Shown one piece after another: positions 47,634 through 61,800 of a DNA stretch of 64,000 bases. Each line of letters opens with the position of its first letter. The first letter of the stretch is position 1. Made by a program: the position numbers and the translations under genes. The DNA lies in contig NC_051119.1 of assembly GCF_014839805.1 (NCBI RefSeq), forward strand, positions 1,846,245-1,910,244, read 5' to 3'. A model generated the notes under the pieces. The model was not told the origin of the DNA. It saw only the letters and a program-made list of their open reading frames with translations, and made no database searches. This DNA is from Manduca sexta (taxonomy: Eukaryota; Arthropoda; Insecta; Lepidoptera; Sphingidae).

Positions 47634-48897
47634 AAATGAAATTGTTCACATCGATTCCGACATTTACCGCATTGAGGTTAGTTTAAGCTTATGTTCATTA
47701 GATTGACAGTTGACAGTTCACAGTTGACACTATTTTGGACTTTTAGACACGTTTCGTTACTGATGTAGGCACGATTCACAAAAAATCTGAATACTACACA
47801 TGAGAAAATTTTAAAGGCATAATAATAACTGTAAAAATAATTTCAGAATAATATTTATAGTCAATCGGAGTTTCTGTTTCATCCACCGAACTAAAAACGT
47901 ATTTTTTTGTGGTAAATGGTAGATAACAAATCAGATACACTATTTTATTATGTTACACGAACGGTATGAAATAAAATTATTATTAAAAATACAAATTGTT
48001 TTGCGCCTATAATAATATGAACAGTGGGGATGTTTATATTCTGAGTTTAAAGGAAAGTATAACTCTAGAATTTCTTTTTTGACATTAAACAGCCTGCTAG
48101 TGATGTCTAAATTTTCTATGTAGTTTCTTTTTACTTCCTTTCATGAAAATTATGTTTGCTTGATCGATTACAAATAACTGAGGTCAGCTTGAAATCGTTG
48201 TCTTAAAGAACCGCGTACATTACTCAACTTTTATTTCGATAAAAATACAATCAATAAATAAAGTCAGTAGGCAGATATAACTGCCGTGTGATATTGTTGG
48301 GCTTTTGTGCTACGATGATCGGTATAGCAATAAGCTCGTCCCTCTATTACTGGGGATCTAATGTAGCTGGTGAAATGTTAATTTGATCGTCTTACCTTAT
48401 CTTTGTTTATTCTGGAAATGGGATACAGGCGCCCTACAGCAATATTAAACTATCGATTTGAACTCTGACTGTACAATAAGTTTGACATCACTATTATTGT
48501 TATCCGCCTACAACAGCAATTTTCGACATGTAGGTATTACATTTTTATTGTGTTTATTCCGTCTAATTACATCGTATCACGTGTATAAATCTTGAACTAG
48601 CCACTACGTAATGGGTAGAGACTGTTGAAACTTGGGTTCTTTGCAACGAGTTACGGTAGCGTTGGGAGTCCCGGGCCGTGGGTACGACTCACAAACCGGT
48701 CCATTTCCTCGAGCGTAAAACACTCAGGCTCCGTGCGGAAAGCCCCGCGGGCTCGCGCCGACCAGCGCCCGCCAGCGCCACTTTCGTGATGACTAATGTT
48801 TATTTTTTAACATTGAATATCGTTTGTGTGAGTCGTTCGGTGCTCGCGGTCGTGTCGTATCGTTCGTGGTGTTTTGCTTTGTTTTAATAAATTCACA
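47634..48897. other. Head-to-head promoter interval
   Basis: This separates mL54 (minus) from the membrane-protein gene (plus). A GC-rich piece at 48670-48790 and an initiator-rich stretch just before 48898 are likely promoter and 5' UTR of the latter. No TATA box was found at a fitting distance. Confidence 0.4.
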
Positions 48898-51800
48898 ATG
48901 TTTGGCGACGACGATAACGATCCTTTCAAAGACTTCGATCGAAAATTTAAGAAGCAATGGGAGGAAAATGAAAAGGTTTGATAAAATTGCCTTTATAATA
49001 TTTAATTTATACAACTATAGGTCAAGGGTAAGTATGTAAAAATATAGAAGTTAGGCTGCATTCCGCCGCCGCAAGTTACACAGTGGCGAGTTGACCTGTC
49101 GCAAGGGGAATATTAAGCTTAGGGAAGTGTGGCACAATATGATATGAACTGTAACAAGTGTTGGTGTGGTGCAGGCGGAGGCTCTGAGTGATGATGTCAC
49201 ACCGCGCGAGTGCAATGTAATCATATCTTGTTTGTGTTGCGTATCTGATTGCTGGTTCAGCTCTATTAGCTGTGCCAGAGTCAGCACTGTGAGTGACAAC
49301 GGTTCACTGGGTGGGCTCCTTTGGTTGGAAACATTGTATTTATTTGGTAAGTTTTAAGTGTAATATTTTACCACCCCAAAATATTATTATTCCCAAAGAA
49401 AAAAAATTAAAACTAGCAATTTGGGGGGATGACATATAAACATTTATAACTCAAAATAGTTATTTGTCATTACTGTGGAGGTTTTGAATGCATTATTCTG
49501 TCTTATTGGGCTTACTATCTAGCCGGGTCTTTCTTTTGTAAGCAAATCTGTTGTGTAGACACCACTACCTGTTGCTGTGTGTAGGTGCACATGCACTGAT
49601 ATTCTACAGTTTTAAGGACAATATGAGTAATGTGGTACTTGACACGAAATATTTACAGAATGGTTAAAGATCATAAAAGTACTAATATCATATAATGTTA
49701 TTATTTCTAAAGAATAATATAATCCTCTCAGAGATGAATAAGGTATTAATGTATGAGATTTGGTAGAAGCAATTAACATAAGACATAAATACATTCACAC
49801 ACCACTGTGATATTGTGAGCATGCAAGAGAGATAGATATTGCCACTGTGTCCATTCTTTGTACATAATTTCAATAATTGTCTAATACATTCTCTTTAATT
49901 CTATTTTAGTGTCCAATATAGCTTTGTTATAAAAGTACCCCCTGATGGTGATTTGAACAATAATAATTTATAACATAGAGGTCTCATACAGCGCAACTCA
50001 GAAGTATACAGCATATATATAATAATAACATCAGCCCTATATTATATACTGTCCCACTGCTAGGCACGGGGCTCCTTGACTACTGAGAGGGATTAGGCCT
50101 TGGTCTGCCACACTTGTCTAGTATGCATTGGTAGACTTCACATGCCCTCAAAATTCATGTAAAGAACTTCTCATGTAGTATAGTATTATGATAATATTAT
50201 TAAATTGTAATTGAATTAATGTGAATGTGTGACTTAAATATGTTATCGATTTCTAATAGAAACCTGTAGTAAGTAACCTTTATCTGGAAGATATTTAAGC
50301 CAATGAAATTATTAGGTATAAGTCTCATTTAACATCTCAGACATATGCAATGCAGTGCTTAGTGAGTTGTGACTTGTTGCTCAAGTATTATGGGTTGGAT
50401 TGGCATGTAGGTGAGTCAACATCTGTAAGAGGAAGGTAGTATGTTATGTTTATCATAATAATTGTGGCCTTGCTAGCATTAGTTTCCAGCTACAAAAATT
50501 TCTAAATCACTAGCAATCTATGTGTAAGTACCCAGCACCATGTATTAAAAAAAATAAACAAAATAAAAATTCTCATGACAGCAAATTACCACTATAAAAA
50601 GCATTAATGCGATACTCTAGGATATTGTCCATCCATGTGCCAAATATCATCTGAATATGTTTAGCTGTTTCTGTGCTTACTTCTAACAAACTTCCAAATA
50701 TTTTCACACAGCGCCGTGGCTTCCTTCTACTCATCCGCCTCAGGATCTGTTCCATTCATCTGTTATAGACTATAACAATGTTGTTCTCATGTGGCTGAAT
50801 TGTCTCGTTAGTCGAGGGTTCAGCTAACAATTCTATTTTATGGACATTTGTGCTTTCATTAAGGTATTTAAGACGCAGCAAATATTTCACTTTCAAATTT
50901 AACATTGCGGTAGGGTCAATTTCAAATTTTTATTACAAATCACACTTATATAAAAGCTTAAATTATACAAAAATACATAAAATGACAGGAATTTATTATA
51001 CATATAAAACATCGCAATTATCTAAACCAGATTCATATTTTATTATTCATGAACTTGACAGCATCGACGACCAGTGATTCATTATAATCAATAGATTGTA
51101 ATGTGTCGTGTAGTCGTGTTGCTCGCCGTTTCGCCCTCGTGAAAAGCCTTTCCCACTACAAAAGTCTCTAATCAATAATCACATTATCGATCTATGCCAC
51201 CAACTATGGCATGTATTTTAAAAAAGAGATTGAACATTTTAATTATTCCCATGAGTGGAAATTACCGGGATAAACCGTAGTCTATGTGTGTTAATCCAGG
51301 CCTTGGTCTATCCGTGTGATCAATTTCACACAAATCCGTTCTTCTATTTCTGCATTTACTTCTAACAAACATCTAAACAGTCGAATATTTTCACAATCTC
51401 GTTTTTATAATAAAGTTAAATTACTAGTCTTTGCTCGCGTCTTTCTCCGGGATAAAATTCTTTGATAATTGAATAAATATGTCTATGTTCATCTAAGGGT
51501 GTCAAACTATTCCTATAGAAAACTTCATCGAAATCACTGGTATTATTTCAGTTTATCGCGCTCAGACAGACAGACGCGGTGAGAAGAGGGCGTCTTTGTT
51601 TTATAATATGTAATGTGTAATCATTCATGTTTATCATTACTAATGACAAATGCGCCTGTTTATGAAAATGTTTGGATATAATAATAATATGTTAGAAGTA
51701 AACTCAGAAACGTCTGACTGGATTTTGATAAAATCTGCCACACTGATAGATCGTGACTTGGATTAACTTATTATGGATTATTTTTCATACTAGTAACTTA

Positions 51801-54800
51801 GTCTTGCGGGAAATATTTGATGTATTCTATGATTTTTTAAAAAGGTGGCCTTTTGGTATAGGTAGCGCTTTGGATCTCTTGAGTGGTTTAGGAACTTTCA
51901 TAGCGGGACGGGCTTTTCACGTGGGGGAAGCCGCGAGCAACAACTAGTATAAATGATGACTTGGAAACGGTACATCCCATAAAACGTGCGTGATTTGGTG
52001 AGCGTACTGCGAGGCACCTTGCATTGCCCGCCACAGAGGACATGCCCTGCTATACTGTATTATTGTATGTATAGTACAGCCGACACACGCAACGTACGCC
52101 ATCGCTCTCGGGCGTCATCTGACATTACGGCTATACCGCCTTTGTTCAGTCAGTGTCAGTTCGAAGTCAAATCCAGGCAAAAAAAATAAATTACATACAC
52201 ACACAATTTTATTTCTTCTTTCCAGCCAGCTCGAGCTGGCTTCTTTGTTTACTTTGTACTCTTTCATTTATTTTATGTTCAATGTATTGTTTTTGGTTTA
52301 TTTAAGCTACTTTATTTAATTAATTACATAATAGTACCTTGACTTATCATAGGTGCAACTATGTTCGCCTACTTGATGAATAAAGCATTTCAATGTTTAA
52401 AAAAAGCAATTTATAATATGTGTGTTGTCAGGGATCACCCAGCATGTGTTACTTTAAGTCAGGGATCAGCTGTTTATATTTGCTATCAAGTGGCAGTGTG
52501 TATCAACCATGGAGGTCGTAGTAGATGACTTCATGATCGTATTGTACTTAGTAAATCTACAAGCCATTGTGAGGAGGAATACCCAATGTCAAAGTGATGA
52601 GCGCAATGTGATTAAAATTCCGGCGACGCACGCACTATTAAACAGTCGCATCAAGCGACTCGTATCATTCTTATAAAATTCCTGCAGCATGTGCTCACTG
52701 TGTCTGTTATCAGTACGTTATCAATATCGTATTTACATTAATCTTACTTACGTCTAGTTCGTAATACACACTGAGCCGTTTGAGAGTTAGATACGTATAT
52801 TTCATTATTCCTTTCGGATTCTACCGTGCAAAAACCACCATCGGTAAAAACCCATCATTAGTTTACATAAGGTACGTACACGAACTGTAGGCGGCAGCAC
52901 AAAACCGATACGAGAGGCACACTGCGGATAAAAATGGAACTATTCAGATCTATAGTTGATTTATATCATTTTTCAATACTTACGACAAAAATTATAAAAT
53001 TTGTTTTCCGCACGATTATTGTTAGATGCGAGTCATTTATTTGGATGTCATTAAAGCAAAAATATGAGGTTGTGTTTACTTAATTGCAGATTTATTGTTT
53101 TGTATTTGTTGTATTTAACAACAAAGCTTATTTAGTTTAAAAGGTTTTGTTTAACTAGCAATGTTTGTATGTATGTATTTTAAAGCAGTTATCCTGAACC
53201 GATTGAGATGAAATATTGCATACTCGTTCAGTTTGGATTACAATGGATAGCTCAGTGACGACATTGTAAATCTAATATGGCGGACTAATAATTTATTTAA
53301 CCACTCTATTATATGGTTTTCAGGTTAAAGGATTTTGTGTGAAAAAATAATAGTAAAAAAACATTTTTAAAGGCAAAATTTTATTTAAATGCGCTAAAAA
53401 AGTAACCTTTACATTGAAACAATATTTGTTTTAAACCTACTATTATATTTGAATTACGTATTTTAATCTATACTATTATATAAAGCTGAAGAGTTTGTTT
53501 GTTTGTTTGTTTGTTTGTTTGAACGCGCTAATCTCCGGAACTACCGGTCCAAACCGAAAAATTCTTTTTGCGTTGGATAGCCCTTTGTTCGTGGAGTGCT
53601 ATAGGCTATATATCATCACGCTATACCCAATAGGAGCGGAGCAGTAATGGCTAAACACAGGAACTACCGGTCCAAACTGAAAAATTCTTTTTGCGTTGGA
53701 TAGCCCTTTGTTCGTGGAGTGCTATAGGCTATATATCATCACGCTATATCCAATAGGAGCGGAGCAGTAATGGCTAATCTCAGGAACTACCGGTCCAAAC
53801 CGAAAAAATCTTTTTGCGTTGGATAGCCCTTTGTTCGTGGAGTGCTATAGGCTATATATCATCACGCTATACCCAATAGGAGCGGAGCAGTAATGGCTAA
53901 TCTCAGGAACTACCGGTCCAAACTGAAAAAATCTTTTTGCGTTGGATAGCCCTTTGTTCCTGGAGTGCTATAGGCTATATATCATCACGCTATGACCAAT
54001 AGGAGCGGAGCAGTAATGAAACATGTTGCAAAAACGGGGAAAATTATTAGTTTTGAGAGTTTCCGTTGCCTGCGCTGCGTAATCGGTTAAAGTTATGCAA
54101 CAATGATGTATGACGGTATTGTTCCTCTTAAAAAGTTCTAAAAAATATATTATAAAACAAAGTCCCCCGCTGCATCTGTCTGTCTGAACGTGTTAAACTC
54201 AAAAACTACCCAACGTATTAAGATGAAATTTGGTATGGAGATAGTTTGAGACCCTGGGAAGAACATAGTCTCCCGGGAAACTATTACTTTTATAACGGGA
54301 AACTTTAGCCTGAAAAACTTTATAACGCGGGCGGAGCCGCGGGCAAAAGCTAGTTACTTATAATTCAAATACTGCCCAACCCTACGTGTAATGTGAGTCT
54401 TTTCGTTCAAATACCTAAAATCGAACGCAAAAAATGTAGTAACGTCCTTAAACATACTGGCTCGTCACACGACGTGTTGAGGTCAATTGGAGTTTGTTAT
54501 CGGTATGCTGGCGAATGAAATTACTTAAGATCACGTTCAAGAAGTCACTCAGGTATCAACTGGGTTGCTAGGCCCAGGGAGGTATTGCTGACAGGGATTT
54601 CTCCACCAGAAATGGACGATTTTAGCGACCGTGGCGACATCTGCGGTTGACCGGTGCCATTTTGACAGCGCTGTATCTTTGCGTATTGTATTGTCAGTTT
54701 GTGTCGGTAAGATAATATACAATACGTGTATTCTATTTTCTTGATTAGTCTAATGGTACTGACTACTGATTAGGGCCGTAAAAACCATGGAGTGTCGCGC

Positions 54801-55798
54801 AGCGACCGCCATTCCATTGTCATTAACACACAATGTGTACAATTTTTGCCCGACGGAACAGTCGGGCTCATTGCTTACCATCCTAGCTCTAGAGATATTA
54901 CATGAGATGTTAATGTTCACGATTCTCGGAATGAACTTGCCTTGCCGCCTTCTGCCTAGGCTTCAAGTTCGAATGTCCTCTTTATTTATTATATTGTATG
55001 TGATAGCGCTAAATTTAAACGCACTAACTTATCACCGGAAATAACTGTATAAACCGAGATCCCCACTCAGCAGCGACGCTCTTTCCGGGCTGCTAGCAGG
55101 AGTGATAAAATATATTGTACACTGACATAGTGAGTGGCGCGGTGGTGATGAGCTGGCCGGGTAACGCAGTTATTAAATAGTTTTTCCTTGGTATGCATAA
55201 TATAACAAAAAATATTTTTTGTTTGTATTGAATAGTATTATTTTTGAATTAAAACATTGTAATGATTTATAGGTATAAATTTAAACGCATATTTATGATT
55301 CAAACGATTGTTTATTATAAAAAACATAACTTTCTTCTACTCTATATAAAGATCTTATCTTACTTCTTACTAATATCATAAATGCGAATGATTACGAAAA
55401 TATTTGGATGTTTGATAGAAGTAAACTCAGAAATCGCTGAACGAATTTGGAAGAATTTTGGGTACCTTAATAGACCAGGTCCTAGATTTCCTGTAGGCTA
55501 CATTTATCTCGTTAATTTGAGACTCCGCTGACGTGAGAAATATTAGATTTATTGTCAGATTTTTTTTAATAAACGGCGTTGGCGTGGTACACTGATTTAG
55601 GGACTTTTGTAGTGGAAAAAGGTTGTCGTGCCGAAAAAGTCTCGAGCAGGGATGTTATGGATATGAAATTTCGGATATGGATACGGATATAGATATAGGA
55701 ATAAAATTATATCGGTTTCGGATACGGTTAAGGATAATAATTATTTCGGATTATCCGGTAGTTTCGGATAGTTTCGGTTACGGATATTTGATTAAAGT

Positions 55799-55872
<74 letters not shown>

Positions 55873-58800
55873 GTAATACAGTAGGGTGACGAATACTAAC
55901 TATTGTTCATCGTCATCGTCGATTATTAATTATCGATGAACTAATTGGGGACATGGGTGTTCTAAAAATCTGTGTGTTTTATAAGTTGTGACACCTCCTC
56001 TCCGTGAAATTTTTTTATCAAATTTTTTATATTTTGCAAAAATTACTTTCAACATGACCAAAAAAAAAAAAAAAAACTTTGGACCCATTTCACTTCACTT
56101 TACACAATAAAAAGAAATACTATTTATGAATGAGTTTATGTTATGATTAAAAATAACAAACTATACAAATTTCACGTAGCGTGTGAGCGGTGAAACAAAA
56201 ACGTGTCGGAACATATTATCCGTAACTTATCCGAAACTTTTATAACGGATACGGTTACGGATATATTTTTATTTCGGATATCCGGTAGTTTCGGTTACGG
56301 TTACGGAGCTCCATAACATCCCTAGTCTCGAGCAACACCTAATACGTAATATTATTCATCTGCTGTAAAAACACAAAAGTGGACTTGGTGCACACATGCG
56401 GGCTTATGCTTTATATTTGAAAAAAAAAACTCGTGGTCAACTTTCACCACAGCTTTGATTTATCGCAAGTTTGCTCGTTTTTTGTCTCTTTCGGAGAAAA
56501 ATTAAATGGACGTTCGTTTCAGTAATAAACTTCCCAGTGATAAACATACCTAATGGCTTTTATTATTATTTATTCAACAAAAGGCATAATAATACAGAAC
56601 ATTTTGAAGCGATAAGCCGAATAATATTAACCGCAGTGGTTTCCGCTATCCTTAAACACAGTGCATATTGCTCAAATGCGCAATGGACGTGAGTAATTCG
56701 TTCAAACGTTCCTACAGTGAGACGAAGTCATACTCGAGTGGTGGTTACGAATTCTATTCTCATATCGATGTTTCTGTAAATAAAACTCAAGTAAGTACAT
56801 AATTAATAACTTGAGAAATGTTGATAATTCTCTCATTAAATAGGGATTACATCAGGGATGTTATGGATATGAAATTCCGGATATGGATACAGGAATAAAA
56901 TTATATCGGTTTCGGATACGGTTACGCATATGTAATTATTTCGGATTATCCGTTAGTTTCGGATAGTTTCGGTTACGGATATTAGAATAAAGTAAAATAA
57001 AAATAATATGTAATACAGTAAGGCGACTATATACGAATAACTTAAAAAATATATACATAATATTAAACACATACTACCGCTCGGTAGTTTAAAAGTGATA
57101 TTGGACTCAATTTAGCAAATAGCATTATATGAGTGAATTAATACATGTAGGTATTGCTGTAGTATTTCTATTTCCAAACGTTCCGTATTTAGCTATAATT
57201 TGTTAGTAATAATCTAATAGTTAATTAATATAGGAAGCAAAAAAATATTATTAATGTCAGTATTTGTCTGGTTCGTTTTCGCAATGGATTTCCTTCTGCC
57301 GCGCAATACTTATTGTTAGTTATTTTTATTCGCGGCTTGTTATAGTGATGTTGTGACACGACTGTTCCTCGTCACTGGTCGCTAGTCGGTTGTCGTCACG
57401 TCAGACACGTGTCTCATACTATTTACCGATCACAAACTCATGCCCAAGTGGAAGGTGGGTCACACAGCATGGTGCAAATTCAATAAGTACCCCTCATTGA
57501 CTACAAATTCAAACAAAGTGTCTTGAAAACATTTCCTTCATTAATAAACCTTTCTCTTTGTCATCATCCCGGGTTCTTGCAGGTGCTAAGCCAGAGAATG
57601 AATCATTTAAAGCAGCGGTCGGCAACATGCGGCCCGCGCGAACGTTCTGTTTGTGGCCCGTGATTATTTGTAATAAGGCTTAAACATCAAAATAAATGTA
57701 TTAAATTAAGAGTAAGCGCATCTAAAGCAGGTTTCTAGGTTTAATGTTATACGTATGGCCCGCCTTTGGTGAATTTTGCCACCTTGTGGCCCTTGCCTAC
57801 CAAAAGGTTGCCGACCGCTCCCCCACTATTCCCGTGATTTTTTAAGGGGCGAGGTTATCTTCATATCGGGCACGAATTCCATACTTAAAGCAGATAAATC
57901 AATTTGATTGTTAATAAATATATTATTGAGTATGGATATTTTAGGGTTAAAATATATTATACTATTGGAAAATCGTTGGAAATAAAAAATACACACTACG
58001 TTTTAAATGCGGAATTATTAAGCGCTTTGGTAAAAAAATGTCGTCTGTGCAAATGCGGAAAATCCCCCATTAACTGAGTATTCACGTGGAAATGATTAAA
58101 CGAAATATTATTTAAATTTATAGACTGAACAAGTATTAGGTAAAACTGGTAAATATCCGCCGGTGACCATTACAATAGCGCAGCATTAATATTATTTATC
58201 CAAATTATATATTATGTATTACGCAGTTCATAACCTTCTGGGCAACAAAATTTATTCGAAATTGGAACTCATACATAAAGTTATCGGTACAAACTGCGTG
58301 GAAAATGTGTGTTGTGCGGACCCCAGCGTAATGTATTGACGGCAGTACAATATTTATGCTAACCTGTGCTCAGTGTAATAAAGCTGTAGACATTATTATT
58401 AGTAAACACCGCCGATTACATTAAGATAAACTTAATAAACAAGATAAACTTCAGTGAAAATAATTACAATATTAATATGGAAGTCATAAAAACAACGTAG
58501 TTCGTAGATAATGTGCACGTTAATAACCAAAACACCCGCTTGTACTATGTACAAGCGGGTGTTTTGGTTCCTTATCCATATTATTATTAGATCGTCGTAA
58601 TTTAGCGAGCGCCATATGATGTTCCTCTCACCATGGAGTGCCGCTGTGAATTGTAATCCTGATTCCTGGACCAGCCGCGTGTTTTTCCAATTACTTTAAT
58701 TTAATTTACACGACCTTCGCAGCGAACCCACAATTAGATTTTAAAGTTATACCTTTATTATTATAATTAGTCGCGTGTTTTTTTTACACCTCTGATTTAT

Positions 58801-61800
58801 ATAAATACCCAAATCCCAATCCAAGGCTTTTATCGACCAATCGCAAAAATGAACCAATAAATGTATATTTTCTACTGTTTTTGAAATGACTTTAGTATTT
58901 GATAGTGTTGTTTTATTTCTTTAAGAAGGCAAACGAGCAAGCGGCTTGCCTGCTGATAAGCGGTTCGCACTATCCATGCATTGTCGGTAGTAAGTCAGAG
59001 ACAGCAGTCGCTGCCTGCTAATTCTTGTTTATTCTCGGGATTTGATTAAATTTGATGTCGAATTTAATATATTTGTTACATATTCGTAAATTTTATTTAT
59101 TTCTATAATATGAACTTTACTTATGCCTAATCTCAGACTAATCCGTATTATGGTACCAAAAAAGATACAAAGTTTTTCTTCGCTTATTAATAATGATGTA
59201 TGTGTTATGTGCAGAGTTTCGAGCAGGCGAGGCACGTGCACAACGTGATGAGCGTGGTGGTGCCGGTGCTGGCGGGGCTGGCGGTGCTGGTGGCGGTGGC
59301 GCTGTGCTGCTACCGCTGCTGCCGCCCGCGCAACCGCAGCAGGAGTGCTCGCCGCGTGAGTACCGCTGCCATACTATACGGGACTCACTAACACATCACT
59401 CCACTCATAATGTACTGTACATTTAAATACAGTAAGGTTCATACCTACAAAAGTAATGCATCTGGTGGAGGATAGGGAAAACATCTCACCTGGTGGTTTT
59501 AGTGATTATCGCAACGATCAATGCTGATTAATCTGTGAACGTCACCTGTCAGAGAAAACGGAAGGTCGGGGAATGTTCTTCAGATACCCGACCACACGAA
59601 ATGCAAGTAAATATCTGAAGTGATTCAAGTTGTCTGTAATGACGCGAGTGCAGCGGTCGAGATGAATGACGCGTGACGAGATATCTGAATGACGCAACAG
59701 TCGGCATGCACTGCAGCCGTAAGCGGATAGTTGCGTTCAAGGAAATCTGTGCGAGGCGACCTTCCGGCGGAGCCCTAGGGTCACTCGACAGAGTTATCGC
59801 AAGACGTTGCGATTAAGGCACGAGCCAGCCGCGACAAAAATGTTGCGGTTTAATTACTGCTCCCTTCAATATTTCCTTTAAATTATTGATGCGTCATATT
59901 TGTTGCCCTAATAATTATAATTGTATTTTTTTTGTGGTTAATTTAATTTCAGTATAATTTAATAACTTCTAATCCTTGAGTAATGAGTATGTATTTTGGA
60001 CGAGATTTTCCCGGAACATTAACGCGGAGTTATGATACAAGTCCGAGACGAGCCGCAGATCGCAGGCTGCGACATTACTAGTTCTATGAGGTTGCTATAG
60101 AAAATGATTCCGTCAACGCGGCAGGATTTAGCGACCGCAGCGTCAGTTGTGCCGTGAACTGCAGGCCATAAAATTCGTACTAGAATGAGAGTAGCGAAAG
60201 AACAATCTCATTCTCATGAAATAATACATCAAATATACGAGACTGAGTAATACTAGTATATTAGTTAGATTGCTTATGTACCTGATGTAATAGAACATTT
60301 ATGGAAAGGTCTGAGACCCACAGCCGAGGTATGTGCGGCTTGCAGTCTACCTCAAATTAGAAACTGTCTGAATCGTAGGCAACAATGCAGTCTGCGGCTT
60401 GTCTCGGACTTGTACCTTTAGAAGTTTGAAGCAATAGACACATTTCTAAACTCTCATTTGGTTTGCTTAAGGATACTCATTTTATTGAAATGTCCCACTT
60501 AACGCTGCGCGCGCGCAACATAGAATCCTTTGAGTATTGTTTGCGTCATGAATTGCTCCGCATCAAGCGCTGAGAAACATCTCACTCGGCACATCGCGTC
60601 GCCGCGCGCCGTCCCTCTACTTATATTACAATTTACTGTGAATGCAGTGTTGTTCGCCTGTTCGGTGTTCATTATATTATTAATAATATTTATTTCATAC
60701 GAATCTGCTTTACGATGTTAACTGATGCATGGACGCGATATATATTTACCTTATAACCTATACACATGGGGCTGATAATAGCATAACAAAAATTTACATT
60801 CGATGTGAATTATTCTTGTGCAAGTGACATTATGTTGAGTTGAAATATTAATTGTATGTTGTCTTCCCTTCCACTCAACCAAGGGTTTATGTCAATCAAA
60901 GCTGAGCGAGTACCTAATTGTACTGAACTGATATAATTACTAACCAATAGAATCGCAACAACCGAATATATAACGTAATAAATTTACAAATAACACTCAT
61001 ATTGGTTATTGTTTTCGTTGGTCAGTTTAGATTTTTCACAAAGCAAGAGAAATTCTGGCCATTTTTTAACATGCATGTAAATTGTAGGCGATGCACTATC
61101 TTGTGGTCGCGCCCCCGTGTCGTGTGTTGTGTGTCGTGAGTCGTATGATGTAGCATGTGTGTTGTGTATTGCAGCTCCGACGCAGCCGGGCGGCGCGGCG
61201 CCGTACCCGCAGCAACAGTACACCGGTGAGTGCCGCCGTTTTTATACAACAAAAAACATACATCACACCTTTATTTTCGAAAGGGGTAGGCTGGAGTGCA
61301 ACTTTAGCACCCATTTTTCGCCAATTATGTTCCGTTCCATGAAGTGACAGGGAGCCTATCACCAAATTGGACTGAGGTAAAGAAGAAAAATCCAATGTGA
61401 CTGCGTGACCTGGGATTCGATCCTAAGACTTGAGAGTGGAAATTAAATCTCCCAAGCAGTACAACTACGCCACCAAACAGTCACAATACAACAGGACATT
61501 CTTATCCACCTCGTCAGCACTTCACTACACCTAGGACCGTACTTATAAATCAATCTCATTTTTGAGTATGATGTCAAGTAGATATTTAATGTATTGAATC
61601 AAACAAACCTTAAGTGTTAATACTTGAGCTTGTTCTCAGCTGAGTAGGTGTTAAAACGTAACGCAGGTGTCACAATATGTCACACGCGACGTAGGATGTT
61701 ATGGAATATTGTTTATTGCTTTTACTGAAGTAGTGACGATCTTAAGATGCTGACTTTAATTTGACAGCGTTTCAGCATCGCACTTCAGAGCGAAACTGAG

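Larger units (their letters stand above)
55360..56345 (+). mobile_element. Decayed Lep1-like Helitron split by a hAT MITE
   Basis: The Helitron body (TAATATCATAAATGCGAATG, AATATTTGGATGTTTGATAG, AGAAGTAAACTCAGAAATCG) runs to GTCTCGAG at 55646. It resumes at 56333 with CAACACCTAAT, after the hAT insertion and its duplicated target. The hAT element is therefore the younger insertion. Confidence 0.6.

Noticed and set aside
53527..54019. CRISPR-like or satellite array
   Set aside because: The four 123-bp units are contiguous, without spacers, and lie inside a Helitron in a eukaryotic genome.
57613..57819. 8-bp target duplication around the short hAT-like MITE
   Set aside because: The bases on either side do not match under any reasonable placement of the ends.
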